From an uncultured Pseudomonadales bacterium (lineage in GTDB: Bacteria > Pseudomonadota > Gammaproteobacteria > Pseudomonadales > Porticoccaceae), in the NCBI GenBank assembly GCA_943787675.1, contig CALSNK010000009.1, positions 62,001 through 126,000 of the forward strand: a stretch of DNA of 64,000 nt. The letters run 5' to 3'. The first letter of the stretch is position 1; each line of letters opens with the position of its first letter. Below the pieces are notes generated by a model, which saw only the letters and a program-made list of their open reading frames with translations, was not told the origin of the DNA and made no database searches. The position numbers and the translations under genes were made by a program. Shown one piece after another: positions 26,795-35,079 of the stretch.

Positions 26795-27753
26795 GCGATC
26801 TGCCCTTGGCGTTTTATTGTTGTTTTCTGTTTTACGGCGGCCACTAGCCCCTGGGTCACTGACTGTAATTGAACGGGTAATGAACTCACTAGCTGCTCGG
26901 CCTGTAACAGCCAATAATCTACTGATTGGTTGGCTTGCAGAATAACATCGCTGGACGCGATGCGGCGCTGCCAATGGACTAGCTGCTCGGTATCTTCGGT
27001 TTGATACCAGCTCACAAACTCTTCGGATCCTGCGCCATGCTGGGCAAACAGGCTGACAACTAAATTGGGTTTGCGGCCATCGAGATCACTGGAGCGATGG
27101 CTGGACGGAATAATATCGTCAATATCGTTGCGGCCCTGATAGGCCAAGCCGCAGAGACCGATAAGATGCTCGAGACCTTTGAGATCGGCATCCAGGCCGG
27201 CGGCAATCGCGGCGCCTTTAATCGGGGCAATTAATAATGGTGCGGTTTTACCTTTGGCAATACGCTGCCATTCATCGAGTTCGGCGCATTGGCGCTGGGT
27301 GATATCGGCTATCTGGCCACTGCAGGTTTCCTGCATTGCCTGAGCTAACAAGGCGACGAGAACACCACTATGTTGGCTGTTTCTCGCGCCGAGCTCGAAG
27401 GCTTTGGCGATCATCCAGTCACCCAGACAGAGTGCCATATCAGGTCCAAAATGTTGATGGATGCTCTCTTGGCCACGTCTGTGGGTACTGGCGTCACTGA
27501 TGTCGTCATGAATCAGTGAGGCGTTGTGCAGAAGCTCGCAAGCAGCTGCCCAATGCAAATTATCTGTGTTACTTAAACCTAGCGAAAAGCCGCTAGACAG
27601 CGCTAACTGCGCTCGGAAAGATTTACCGGGATTTTTAAAGTGATACTCGGCTGCTGCAGCCAAGCTACTTTGTGAATGTGGCATCTCGCGCTTATACAGA
27701 GCGTTGAGCTCGGCTAGCCAATCGGATCCACTTATTATTTTTACTGGGGACAT
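26791..27753 (-). CDS. crtE: Geranylgeranyl diphosphate synthase (polyprenyl synthetase family)
   Basis: A 320-residue trans-prenyltransferase that builds GGPP from DMAPP and IPP. The first aspartate-rich motif is LIHDDISDAS with DDISD at residues 83-87, followed by HRRGQES. The second is YQGRNDIDDI at 205-214, where the usual DDxxD reads NDIDD (209-213), so the first aspartate is an asparagine. GKSFRAQL near residue 43 replaces the usual GKRxRP. The gene is first of the carotenoid genes after proteorhodopsin, from which it is separated by 105 bases containing a hairpin, and overlaps crtI by four bases. The identification rests on motifs and operon position. Confidence 0.9.
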   Translation of the reverse strand: MSPVKIISGSDWLAELNALYKREMPHSQSSLAAAAEYHFKNPGKSFRAQLALSSGFSLGLSNTDNLHWAAACELLHNASLIHDDISDASTHRRGQESIHQHFGPDMALCLGDWMIAKAFELGARNSQHSGVLVALLAQAMQETCSGQIADITQRQCAELDEWQRIAKGKTAPLLIAPIKGAAIAAGLDADLKGLEHLIGLCGLAYQGRNDIDDIIPSSHRSSDLDGRKPNLVVSLFAQHGAGSEEFVSWYQTEDTEQLVHWQRRIASSDVILQANQSVDYWLLQAEQLVSSLPVQLQSVTQGLVAAVKQKTTIKRQGQIA

Positions 27754-27811
27754 TGATTCGTACCCTTATAAATGACAGTTTTTTAACTGCTTATTTTTAT
27801 TATGTTAGAGA

Positions 27812-27838
27812 GGAAGAGCCAGCATCGCTGGCCCTTCC
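27812..27838 (-). terminator. Hairpin between proteorhodopsin and crtE (possible attenuator)
   Basis: GGAAGaGCCAGC (27812-27823) and GCTGGCcCTTCC (27827-27838) form a 12-bp stem with one mismatch and a 3-base loop. Read leftward it is followed by a pyrimidine-rich tctctaa rather than a clean T run. It may partly stop or process the transcript so that proteorhodopsin mRNA exceeds carotenoid mRNA. Confidence 0.55.
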
Positions 27839-27858
27839 AATACTTCGAACAGACAAAC

Positions 27859-28548
27859 TTACTCTGAATCAGCTACTGCAGCGGCCCAAATAACTAGACC
27901 AAACGCAATCTTGTTCCAAAGGTCAGCTATGTTGTACCAAAGGTTCAACGTATCTGGGTCGGTAGCGCCCATAAAGTAACCAAGTACATAACCGAGTGGG
28001 TAGATCGCCCAACCAACAGTAACCAGCATACGCATGGCGCCGTAAGCTTTCTGAGCAATGGCATTACCACTGGCAGCGTTGATCTTGCTCGCTTCACCCA
28101 TAAAGATTTCATACATGATCCAGATCCAACCCAGCATACCAACAACGAAGCCAGAGACTACGTAAGCAGGATTTACTTCGCCGGCAAAACCAGCAACAAG
28201 CATAATCAAAGAACCTGCTAGTAAACGCCAGAAAACGCCGACCGGTACTTTAGTAATGGCAGATAGGATCAAATAGAATTCGATGATCAGCAGTGGCACT
28301 GTGAGCAGCCAATCGATATAGCGATATACCGTTGGAGTTTCGCCCGTTGCAACCCATACATCACGCATATAGAAGTAATGCACTGCAGCAATCAAGGTCA
28401 CAAGACCTGCAACTGTCAGAGATGTCTTCCACTTGCCGCTTACACGATCGCGTTCAATAAGAAAGAACACAGTCGCGGCGACCATCGCCATAGATATCAA
28501 CCAAAAGGACATGCCAACTGGATCGCTGGCGCTTAAGTTATTAGTCAT
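27859..28548 (-). CDS. Proteorhodopsin, green-tuned proton pump
   Basis: A 229-residue seven-helix light-driven proton pump. The retinal Schiff-base lysine is K213 in WNKIAFGLVIWAA. The helix C motif RYIDWLLTVPLLIIEF gives proton acceptor D79, T83 and donor E90 (DTE pattern of proton pumps). The tuning residue, equal to position 105 of the SAR86 protein, is L87, which predicts green absorption. The acceptor-linked histidine is H57 in AAVHYFYMR. Unlike the SAR86 protein there is no obvious cleaved signal; it starts MTNNLSASDPVG. Its AGGGG ribosome site and short leader suit high expression. The downstream retinal genes on the same strand supply the chromophore. Confidence 0.96.
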   Translation of the reverse strand: MTNNLSASDPVGMSFWLISMAMVAATVFFLIERDRVSGKWKTSLTVAGLVTLIAAVHYFYMRDVWVATGETPTVYRYIDWLLTVPLLIIEFYLILSAITKVPVGVFWRLLAGSLIMLVAGFAGEVNPAYVVSGFVVGMLGWIWIMYEIFMGEASKINAASGNAIAQKAYGAMRMLVTVGWAIYPLGYVLGYFMGATDPDTLNLWYNIADLWNKIAFGLVIWAAAVADSE

Positions 28549-28626
28549 GTGTAACCCCTACATTTTTAAACTTTATTATTATTAGTGTCAGCATGCTTGT
28601 TTAGAAGTCCACATACGACACTCCTC

Positions 28627-28638
28627 GTACAGCTGTAC
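28627..28638. promoter_or_regulatory. Perfect 12-bp palindrome upstream of proteorhodopsin
   Basis: GTACAGCTGTAC is a perfect inverted repeat 79 bases upstream of the proteorhodopsin start and 175 bases upstream of the divergent serine hydrolase gene. Its symmetry and position fit an operator for a dimeric regulator. I could not place reliable -35/-10 boxes beside it. Confidence 0.4.
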
Positions 28639-28813
28639 CAGCAACTCGTTTATAGGCGAAACCGGCTGGCTTAACTTAGACCCTTTTTCGTGGCGGTGCA
28701 AATTAATTTTATAAATTTGTGGATAGTCGTGATCGATTTTAATCTTGTCACTAGGGTCATGGTTTAGAATTCAATGCATGAGATATACTCTCAGCCCTAA
28801 TAAAAAACAATAA

Positions 28814-30037
28814 ATGAGTAAAGAAATGGGGCTTTTATCAAAGAGTGATGTGGCTACTGGTTTACTACTGACACTGTTGTCAGTCAATCTTCAGGGGCAG
28901 GATATTGAAGCATACCCAGCGCAGGAATGGTCAGAGATTGCGGCGGCTGACGCCCAATTAGATCAAACTAAAATTGATCGATTATTTGATTTATCTTTTC
29001 AGGACTCTGCAACCCAGGGCGTGGTTTTAATTAAGAACGGCTTGCTGGTGGGAGAGCGCTATGCAGATGGCTTCAGCACAGATTCCTACGGGACCTCCTG
29101 GTCCATGGCGAAAAGTTTTTACGCCGCACTGATTGGTATTTCCATTGACCGCGGCGAGATAATCAGCCTTGATGACCCGGTTGCTCTATATCTAGAATAT
29201 TTTAATGATGAACGCAGAGACATTACCCTGCGTGATTTATTAAATATGACCAGTGGCCTAGATTTCCCCGATCATGAGCATGAAGATATGTTTTTTTCGG
29301 CAGATCATCTCGATTATGCGCGTAATGTAGGCGTGGAAAAAGAAGCGGGTCTGATTTTCGAATATAACAATGTCAACTCAATGTTATTGGCGGATATCTT
29401 GCTGCAGGCCACAGGTGTGGCGGCAGATACCTTATTGAGAGAGCGTATTTTCGATAAGATTGGTTTGGACGACGTAACGCTTTGGCAAGATGGGGCGGGT
29501 AATCCACTCACCTACTGTTGTGTGGATACCACTGCTCGGCAGTATGCGCGGTTCGGCTTATTATTTGCGCGTGATGGCAACTGGAATGGTGAGCAGATTA
29601 TTCCTAAGCAATTTGTCGATGAGACCTTTAGTAAAGTATGGGACAGTCTAAACAGTGACACCATCGCCCAGGATCGCGGCTATTCCCTGCACTGGTGGAT
29701 TTCTCGCCATGATGACCAGGCAGTAATTTTTAATGCATCGGGAAAGTTTGGTCAATATATTTTTATTGATCGGGCCAATGATATTGTCTTTACCCGTATT
29801 ACCAAATATCACTCAACGGGCGGTTCTAAACAGGATTGGGGCGCTCTAAAATATATTAATTGGTTTGGTACCGTCGATTTCCGCATCGCTGTGGCGGGGT
29901 TATTAGATTCGATGGGCATTATTAAAATTGAAGGGGACATAGCCACACCGGTTACCTTTGACGATGGAACCTCCCAAGAATTCTTTACCAATTACAGCAC
30001 CATTATTGACGCGCTAATTGATATTAGTCAGCCCTGA
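28814..30037 (+). CDS. Serine hydrolase, beta-lactamase class C-like
   Basis: A 407-residue protein with the penicillin-binding-protein fold. The catalytic SxxK is SMAK (residues 97-100) and the second motif is the tyrosine-containing YNN (184-186) in FEYNN. NMTSGLDFPDHE is the usual segment before it, and a HSTGG-like end (KYHSTGGSK, near residue 335) may stand in for the KTG triad. A weak hydrophobic N-terminus (GLLLTLLSVNLQGQ) suggests export. Family members include esterases, D-amino-acid peptidases and class C beta-lactamases; the true substrate is unknown. It is divergent from proteorhodopsin and shares its 265-base intergenic region. Confidence 0.85.
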   Translation: MSKEMGLLSKSDVATGLLLTLLSVNLQGQDIEAYPAQEWSEIAAADAQLDQTKIDRLFDLSFQDSATQGVVLIKNGLLVGERYADGFSTDSYGTSWSMAKSFYAALIGISIDRGEIISLDDPVALYLEYFNDERRDITLRDLLNMTSGLDFPDHEHEDMFFSADHLDYARNVGVEKEAGLIFEYNNVNSMLLADILLQATGVAADTLLRERIFDKIGLDDVTLWQDGAGNPLTYCCVDTTARQYARFGLLFARDGNWNGEQIIPKQFVDETFSKVWDSLNSDTIAQDRGYSLHWWISRHDDQAVIFNASGKFGQYIFIDRANDIVFTRITKYHSTGGSKQDWGALKYINWFGTVDFRIAVAGLLDSMGIIKIEGDIATPVTFDDGTSQEFFTNYSTIIDALIDISQP

Positions 30038-30113
30038 AAAAGTCTTTTTGGATCTGGTTTTTGACCCCTAGCCATAGGCTATCGTTGGGATGCGCTATGC
30101 ATGAACTATTTAC

Positions 30114-31673
30114 TTAAAGAGATTCAATGTTTTGTAGGTAATATTCGGCGCGGCTCAGTAGCGCCTTTTTTACCTCATCGTCCATTTTATCCCAGCTGCG
30201 ATAGGCCATTGCCGTGCGCGGGTTTCTTGAGAATTTGTCAGCGTGGCGCTGCATAAAGTGCCAGTAAAGACTGTTAAAGGGGCAGGCCTGTTCGGTGAAT
30301 CGCTCCTTAACTTTGTAATGGCAATCCTTACAGTAGTCACTCATTTTATTGATATAACTTCCGCTGGCGGCATAGGGTTTTGTGGCGATTAATCCGCCGT
30401 CTGCAAACTGACTCATACCACGGGTATTGGGCATTTCTACCCATTCAATCGCGTCAATATAAATACCCAGATACCATTGATCCATCTGCGTCGGGTCAAT
30501 GCCTGCCAGCATGGCAAAATTACCGGTGACCATCAGTCGTTGAATGTGATGGGCGTAGGCATAATTTAAGGACTGATCAATAGCCTGTTTCATGCATGCC
30601 ATCTTGGTGTTACCTGTCCAAAAATAATCCGGCAAATCTCGCTGTGCATCCAGTGCATTGCGCTCGGCATAGCTGGGCATATTGGCCCAGTAGACAGCGC
30701 GTACATATTCACGCCAGCCCAAAATCTGGCGAATAAAGCCCTCAATTTGGGCCAGGTCTACAGGGTTGTCCGGGGACTGTTCAGACGCTTGGTAACGGCG
30801 TAGCGCAGCATCGATTACTTGCATCGGGCTGAGGATTTTACTGTTGAGCGCAAAGGATATTCTCGAATGATAGAGGCTCCAGCGGCTTTCCCCCTGCTGG
30901 GTCATAGCATCTTGAAAGCGTCCAAAATTGGGTAGGCAATGGTCGCAGAAGAAATCTAGTAATTGCAGGCTCTGTTGCTCGTTAATAGGCCAGAGCAGGG
31001 TCTGGGAAATATTCCCCAGGGAAGGAATACTGTGTTTTTCGATGCGCTGCAAAATCTTATCGACAGGATTGGCAAATAGCAGTGGCTCCGGTACCTGAGC
31101 AAGGTCGGCAGGTTTGAGCTTGTTGCGATTTTCCCCGTCAAAATTCCAGCGCTCGCCAAGCGGTTGCTTGCCATCCATAAGAATATTAAACCGCAGGCGC
31201 ATTTTGCGATAAAAGGATTCCATACGGTTGTGTTTGCCCGCATTAATGAGCTTGGGAATCTCTGCATGGGGCAATAAAAAATGCTCGCTATCAATGAGGC
31301 TGACCGCCACTCCGAGGTCTAGGGACTGGAGCTGTTGGGCAAGGCGGTATTCATCTGGGTGCTGATACTCGAAACGCGCGATGCCATGCTCCTGGCATAT
31401 TGCCTTGAGCAGCTCAGGGAGGTCGGCATAGCCTGCGGTGTCGTCGAGGGTAAGGTAGCTCACCCGATGCTTATCGGCTTGCAAGGACAGAGCAAAGGCT
31501 TCCATCGCGGCAAAAAAAGCGCAGAGCTTTTGAACATGATGAGTGACGTAATGGGCCTCCTGATGTAATTCCGCTATCAGGTAAAGAACCCCATCGTCTC
31601 GCTGTTTATACCAAGAATGTTGCCGATTTAGCTGGTCGCCCAAAATAAGTCGTAAGGTGTGAAATTGAGCCAT
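30114..31673 (-). CDS. FeS-type bacterial cryptochrome/photolyase (PhrB/CryB-like)
   Basis: A 519-residue flavoprotein of the prokaryotic (6-4) photolyase group. Three cysteines near the C-terminus, C448, C451 and C464 (segment YCKDCHYKVKERFTEQACPF), have the spacing of the 4Fe-4S ligands of Agrobacterium PhrB. The fourth lies upstream in KMACMKQAI, followed by YAHHIQRLMVTGNFAML, a marker of this group. The N-terminal LRLILGDQLNRQHSW is also typical. It should repair UV photoproducts or sense light using FAD and probably a lumazine antenna. The ATG at 31673 has an AGGA site; an in-frame TTG at 31679 is rejected. It follows the CRY-DASH gene with a 2-base gap. Confidence 0.92.
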   Translation of the reverse strand: MAQFHTLRLILGDQLNRQHSWYKQRDDGVLYLIAELHQEAHYVTHHVQKLCAFFAAMEAFALSLQADKHRVSYLTLDDTAGYADLPELLKAICQEHGIARFEYQHPDEYRLAQQLQSLDLGVAVSLIDSEHFLLPHAEIPKLINAGKHNRMESFYRKMRLRFNILMDGKQPLGERWNFDGENRNKLKPADLAQVPEPLLFANPVDKILQRIEKHSIPSLGNISQTLLWPINEQQSLQLLDFFCDHCLPNFGRFQDAMTQQGESRWSLYHSRISFALNSKILSPMQVIDAALRRYQASEQSPDNPVDLAQIEGFIRQILGWREYVRAVYWANMPSYAERNALDAQRDLPDYFWTGNTKMACMKQAIDQSLNYAYAHHIQRLMVTGNFAMLAGIDPTQMDQWYLGIYIDAIEWVEMPNTRGMSQFADGGLIATKPYAASGSYINKMSDYCKDCHYKVKERFTEQACPFNSLYWHFMQRHADKFSRNPRTAMAYRSWDKMDDEVKKALLSRAEYYLQNIESL

Positions 31674-31675
31674 TA

Positions 31676-33013
31676 TCAATTTTCCTGTAGGTGCTGCTGG
31701 GTGCCAGACACAGGCCAGTCGGCAGCATCCACTGAATCCAGCGCACTGTCATGAAGGTCTCCGCCCCAGCGTTTAATAAAGTCCTGTTTGGGATCATAGA
31801 TTTTGGTCTGCTTAGCTAAATCAAAGCGGCGGTGACCACGGGGATCAGCTCCAACGCCAGCTAGATACTGCCAGTTGCCCCAGTTGGAGGCGATATCGTA
31901 GTCAATAAGCTGCTGCTCCATGTAGGCAGCGCCATAACGCCAGTCCAGACTCAACTCATGAACAAAACAGCTAGCGACGAGCTGCCGGCCGCGATTAGAC
32001 ATATAGCCGGTGCTGTTGAGTTGTTTCATACAGGCGTTAACGATTGGATAGGGGGTATTGCCGCTACACCATTTCTTGAAGCGTTCCGGGTAAAAGCTGG
32101 TTGCCGGTTTACTGGTCTTGATACCGCTGGGGCTAAATATCTTTTTGCCATAGCGATGGGCATACCACTGATAATACTCGCGCCACAGAAGTTCGAAGTA
32201 AATCCAATAGGTGGAATCATTGGCCTCTATCTGTGTCTCGTAACGGCGTAATCGATGGATGATGCGCCTTGCCGATAGGCTGCCATTGGCGAGCCAAGGC
32301 GAGAATTTCGTTGAGTAGTCTAGCCCATCAAGGCCGTTGCGGGTCTCTTTGTAGTTACTGGCTAGCTGGCGCTCGAAGTACGTTTCCATATGAGCGAGCC
32401 CCTGATTCTCGCCGCCGTGAAACAATGGTCGATTAATGGAAGTAACTAGATTTTTGGGCCATTCCCACTCTATTTTTGGGCTGGGAGGTAGGCTGGTAAT
32501 CTCGGGGAGGGGCGGTTTGATGGTGAGTGGCTCAACCGCTTTACGGAACTTTGAAAAACTATCAGGCAGGTCCGCGAGTTTAAATGGCAGCTCAGATTCA
32601 CTGAACAATGTATGGCTGGCGATACAGTAAAAATCGATCATAGGGTAGCGCTTACTGAGCTTGCCCCAACTCTGGTTTTCGTAATCACCGACATTCTGGC
32701 TGCAATAAATCTTGGCAACATTGTGCTGGGTGATCAGCTGAGGAATGACGTCAAGATGTGACTCAGAACTCACTAAGAGCTGCTGGCCGAGTGTCAAAAG
32801 ACTGGTACGCAAGTCGGTGAGAGATTGCTGTAAAAAGTGTAGCCGATGGGATGACAGATTGCTCGGGGCGCGCAAGCTCGACACTGGGTGCTTGGCTTCG
32901 AGGCAATAAACACAAATTAACTCATCGACTTCCGCAGCGGCCTTGGCCAAGGCTGGATTGTCGTGGAGACGTAAATCGTTTTTGAACAGAAACAGGCCGA
33001 CCTGATGGGGCAT
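31676..33013 (-). CDS. CRY-DASH family cryptochrome/photolyase
   Basis: A 445-residue flavoprotein. The N-terminal antenna domain starts QVGLFLFKNDLRLHDNPAL. The FAD domain has the CRY-DASH hallmarks TRNGLDGLDYSTKFSPWLANGSLSAR (residues about 235-260), YWIYFELLWREYYQWYAHRYG, and near the end NWGNWQYLAGVGADPRGHRRFD. CRY-DASH proteins repair cyclobutane dimers in single-stranded or loop DNA and may act as light sensors. It is the first gene of a leftward pair with the FeS-type photolyase, and is divergent from the DUF3429-DCC-SDR genes across a 155-base gap with a 20-bp palindrome. The segment NWQYLAGVG-x-DPR is the best single marker. Confidence 0.92.
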   Translation of the reverse strand: MPHQVGLFLFKNDLRLHDNPALAKAAAEVDELICVYCLEAKHPVSSLRAPSNLSSHRLHFLQQSLTDLRTSLLTLGQQLLVSSESHLDVIPQLITQHNVAKIYCSQNVGDYENQSWGKLSKRYPMIDFYCIASHTLFSESELPFKLADLPDSFSKFRKAVEPLTIKPPLPEITSLPPSPKIEWEWPKNLVTSINRPLFHGGENQGLAHMETYFERQLASNYKETRNGLDGLDYSTKFSPWLANGSLSARRIIHRLRRYETQIEANDSTYWIYFELLWREYYQWYAHRYGKKIFSPSGIKTSKPATSFYPERFKKWCSGNTPYPIVNACMKQLNSTGYMSNRGRQLVASCFVHELSLDWRYGAAYMEQQLIDYDIASNWGNWQYLAGVGADPRGHRRFDLAKQTKIYDPKQDFIKRWGGDLHDSALDSVDAADWPVSGTQQHLQEN

Positions 33014-33038
33014 CGATACTCACCGAACGTTTTTTATT

Positions 33039-33058
33039 ATGCAGTTACGTAACTGCAT
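33039..33058. promoter_or_regulatory. Perfect 20-bp palindrome in the divergent photolyase intergenic region
   Basis: The 20 bases at 33039-33058 are a perfect inverted repeat with core TGCAGTTACGTAACTGCA. It lies 26 bases before the CRY-DASH start and 111 bases before the DUF3429 start. A site of this symmetry between divergent light-related units is a strong candidate operator for a dimeric regulator. No regulator gene that obviously matches lies next to it. Confidence 0.6.
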
Positions 33059-33168
33059 GGCTCTGAATACGCTATATTGCCAGCTTTAGACTCATTTCTA
33101 TAGGTCTTATATTCATCCAAAGCGACAGTAGGGTCGTAGTAAATACACTAATTAAGAAGTGAATACAG

Positions 33169-33687
33169 ATGCCAAAGCAAGATTCTCAGTCGTCGTCATC
33201 CGGTTATCAATTGACTGCCTTTTTGGGTGATCTTGGGTCATTGCCATTTACAGTGCTGAGCCTCTTGATGATTCAGGGCTATCTGTCTGGCGCTGGATTA
33301 CAGAGTACGTCGGTATTGGGGCTCTATGCGCCCTATGTGTTTATTGCCTATAGTGCGGTGATTCTCAGTTTTTTAAGTGGTGCTCTTTGGGCGACTGCTC
33401 GCGGGTCGGCCACAGGACGTTTAGCCACTGCGACGATTATATTTAGTAATCTGGTGGCGCTAAGTGCCTGGGCCAGTTTACTGCTGATCTATGTGGCGCC
33501 GATACTGACTGTTTTTGCTGTGACATTGCTGATGGCTGGTTTTGCAAGCCTTCTATGGGCAGAGCGAATGATGAATAGGCTTGCGGGCAAGATTGATAGG
33601 TCCTACTGGTCAATGCGCATAAGAATCACTATCCTAGTCGTCTTTTGGCATATAGCCGTTATATCCATGATGATTCAGGAACTCTAA
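33169..33687 (+). CDS. DUF3429 membrane protein
   Basis: A 172-residue membrane protein with five likely helices. The N-terminus has LTAFLGDLGSLPFTVLSLL, and the region AYSAVILSFLSGALWATA is the family marker (usually FLSGxxWG). DUF3429 genes are often found beside photolyase and other light-stress genes, and the same is seen here. An AAGAAG ribosome site precedes the ATG. It is followed 2 bases later by the DCC-family gene and is the first gene of a rightward three-gene operon. No biochemical role is known. Confidence 0.83.
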   Translation: MPKQDSQSSSSGYQLTAFLGDLGSLPFTVLSLLMIQGYLSGAGLQSTSVLGLYAPYVFIAYSAVILSFLSGALWATARGSATGRLATATIIFSNLVALSAWASLLLIYVAPILTVFAVTLLMAGFASLLWAERMMNRLAGKIDRSYWSMRIRITILVVFWHIAVISMMIQEL

Positions 33688-33689
33688 GC

Positions 33690-34088
33690 ATGACAGATCT
33701 AACCATATTCTATGATGGTGGCTGCCCACTCTGTGCGCGGGAGATGCGCCATCTCAATAGTCTGGATCAGGCGAGCAAGATTGCCTACGAAGATATTTAT
33801 GCCGCAGACTTCAGTGGGCGTTTTCCCCATATTGATCAACAGGAAGCAGACCGCATACTTCACGGTCAGCTGGCCGACGGCGAGATGATTTATGGTCTCG
33901 ATGTGACTTACGAAGCCTGGGCCCTAGTGGGCAAGCGTAAATGGGTCGCGATACTGCGCTGGCCATTATTTAAGCAGGTCGCGGATGTTAGCTATCTGTT
34001 TTTTGCCAAGCATCGTTACCGTATCTCGCGGCTGCTTACAGGTCAGGCGCGCTGTGAATCCTGTGTGATTGGGGCGGAAAAAACATGA
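33690..34088 (+). CDS. DCC family (DUF393) thiol-disulfide oxidoreductase-like protein
   Basis: A 132-residue protein. The start MTDLTIFYDGGCPLCAREM contains the DGxCPxC motif (cysteines 12 and 15) that defines the DCC family, a thioredoxin-like fold with a possible redox or disulfide role. Another marker is the GLDVTYEAWALVGKRKW segment. The ATG at 33690 is used; the open frame to 33645 overlaps DUF3429. The end overlaps the SDR gene by four bases (ATGA). Such DCC proteins commonly accompany photolyases and cryptochromes, though their part in that process is unknown. Confidence 0.87.
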   Translation: MTDLTIFYDGGCPLCAREMRHLNSLDQASKIAYEDIYAADFSGRFPHIDQQEADRILHGQLADGEMIYGLDVTYEAWALVGKRKWVAILRWPLFKQVADVSYLFFAKHRYRISRLLTGQARCESCVIGAEKT

Positions 34089-34837
34089 GTCAGACTGAGC
34101 CTCGCAATGCCCTAGTTTTGGGTGCCGGTGGTGGTTTGGGTCAGGCAATTGTAGCCAGGCTTCTTACGGACGCGTCTATTGATCGCATTATTGCAGTGAG
34201 TCGCAATGGTCGGACTGAGGATCTGTCGGGCCATTGGATATCCAGTGATCGGTTGGTCTGGATTGAATCTGAATATGACGAGTCAGGAATGGCAGAGGTT
34301 GTTGAGCAGCTAGCCCCGTTTAAAGGCACCTTTAGCCGCGTCTGTATCTGTCATGGCTTATTGCACAACGATACTATCTGGCCAGAAAAGCGCCTTGAAG
34401 ATATCAATGCCGACGCCCTCCATGAAATTTTCCATGCCAACACCGTTATTCCGTCTCTCTGGTTAAAGCTCTTACACCGACTTCTTGTGGGTAAGCGACG
34501 TTGCGTGGTAGTGGCGCTAAGTGCCCGAGTAGGCAGTATTGGCGATAATCGATTAGGTGGCTGGTACGCCTACCGCGCCTCTAAATCTGCCCTCAACATG
34601 ATGCTGAAAACCCTGTCGGTGGAATATGCGCGGCGGGTCAAAAACGTCAAGTTAATCTCCTTTCACCCTGGTACTACGGATACTGCGTTATCCAAGCCAT
34701 TTCAGGCCTCGGTGCCAAAACAAAATCTGTTTTCCACCGCCTTCGTTGCCGATTGTTTGATGGGCATCATGGATGAGGCTGAGGTGGATGGGCAGCTCTC
34801 CTATGTAGACTGGGACGGTAAAACGATTGCCTGGTAG
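34085..34837 (+). CDS. Short-chain dehydrogenase/reductase (C-factor-like)
   Basis: A 250-residue Rossmann-fold oxidoreductase. The cofactor motif is LVLGAGGGLGQAIV (residues about 10-23) and the catalytic pair is Tyr and Lys in WYAYRASKSALNMMLKTL (YxxxK), with SARVGSIGDN before it supplying the serine. HPGTTDTALSKPF is typical of CsgA/C-factor-like SDRs. The substrate is unknown. It ends the DUF3429-DCC-SDR operon. Similar SDR genes occur in light-stress clusters of marine bacteria, so a role in lipid or aldehyde repair is possible but unproven. Confidence 0.87.
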   Translation: MSQTEPRNALVLGAGGGLGQAIVARLLTDASIDRIIAVSRNGRTEDLSGHWISSDRLVWIESEYDESGMAEVVEQLAPFKGTFSRVCICHGLLHNDTIWPEKRLEDINADALHEIFHANTVIPSLWLKLLHRLLVGKRRCVVVALSARVGSIGDNRLGGWYAYRASKSALNMMLKTLSVEYARRVKNVKLISFHPGTTDTALSKPFQASVPKQNLFSTAFVADCLMGIMDEAEVDGQLSYVDWDGKTIAW

Positions 34838-35079
34838 GCATTGCACGCTCGAGGGATCTGTTACAGAAAAACCTTCAAATATGGTCTAAACTCTTTACTG
34901 AGATCTTTAAGAAGTACTGCGAACAATAGTTCAGTTTAGAGTTGCCTGTTTGGGCACTGTAAATACAAGGAATGATGTTGATTAGAAAAGGAATTTTTCT
35001 TGTTTATACTAATGATTTTCCCCCGCGTCCTGGGCGCAAACTCTAGGCTAATTAATAGCCTTACTAATGGGGATCTGGT

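Noticed and set aside
27859..28548. Proteorhodopsin as a sodium or chloride pump
   Set aside because: Helix C keeps aspartate, threonine and glutamate (D79, T83, E90), the proton-pump pattern, rather than NDQ or NTQ.
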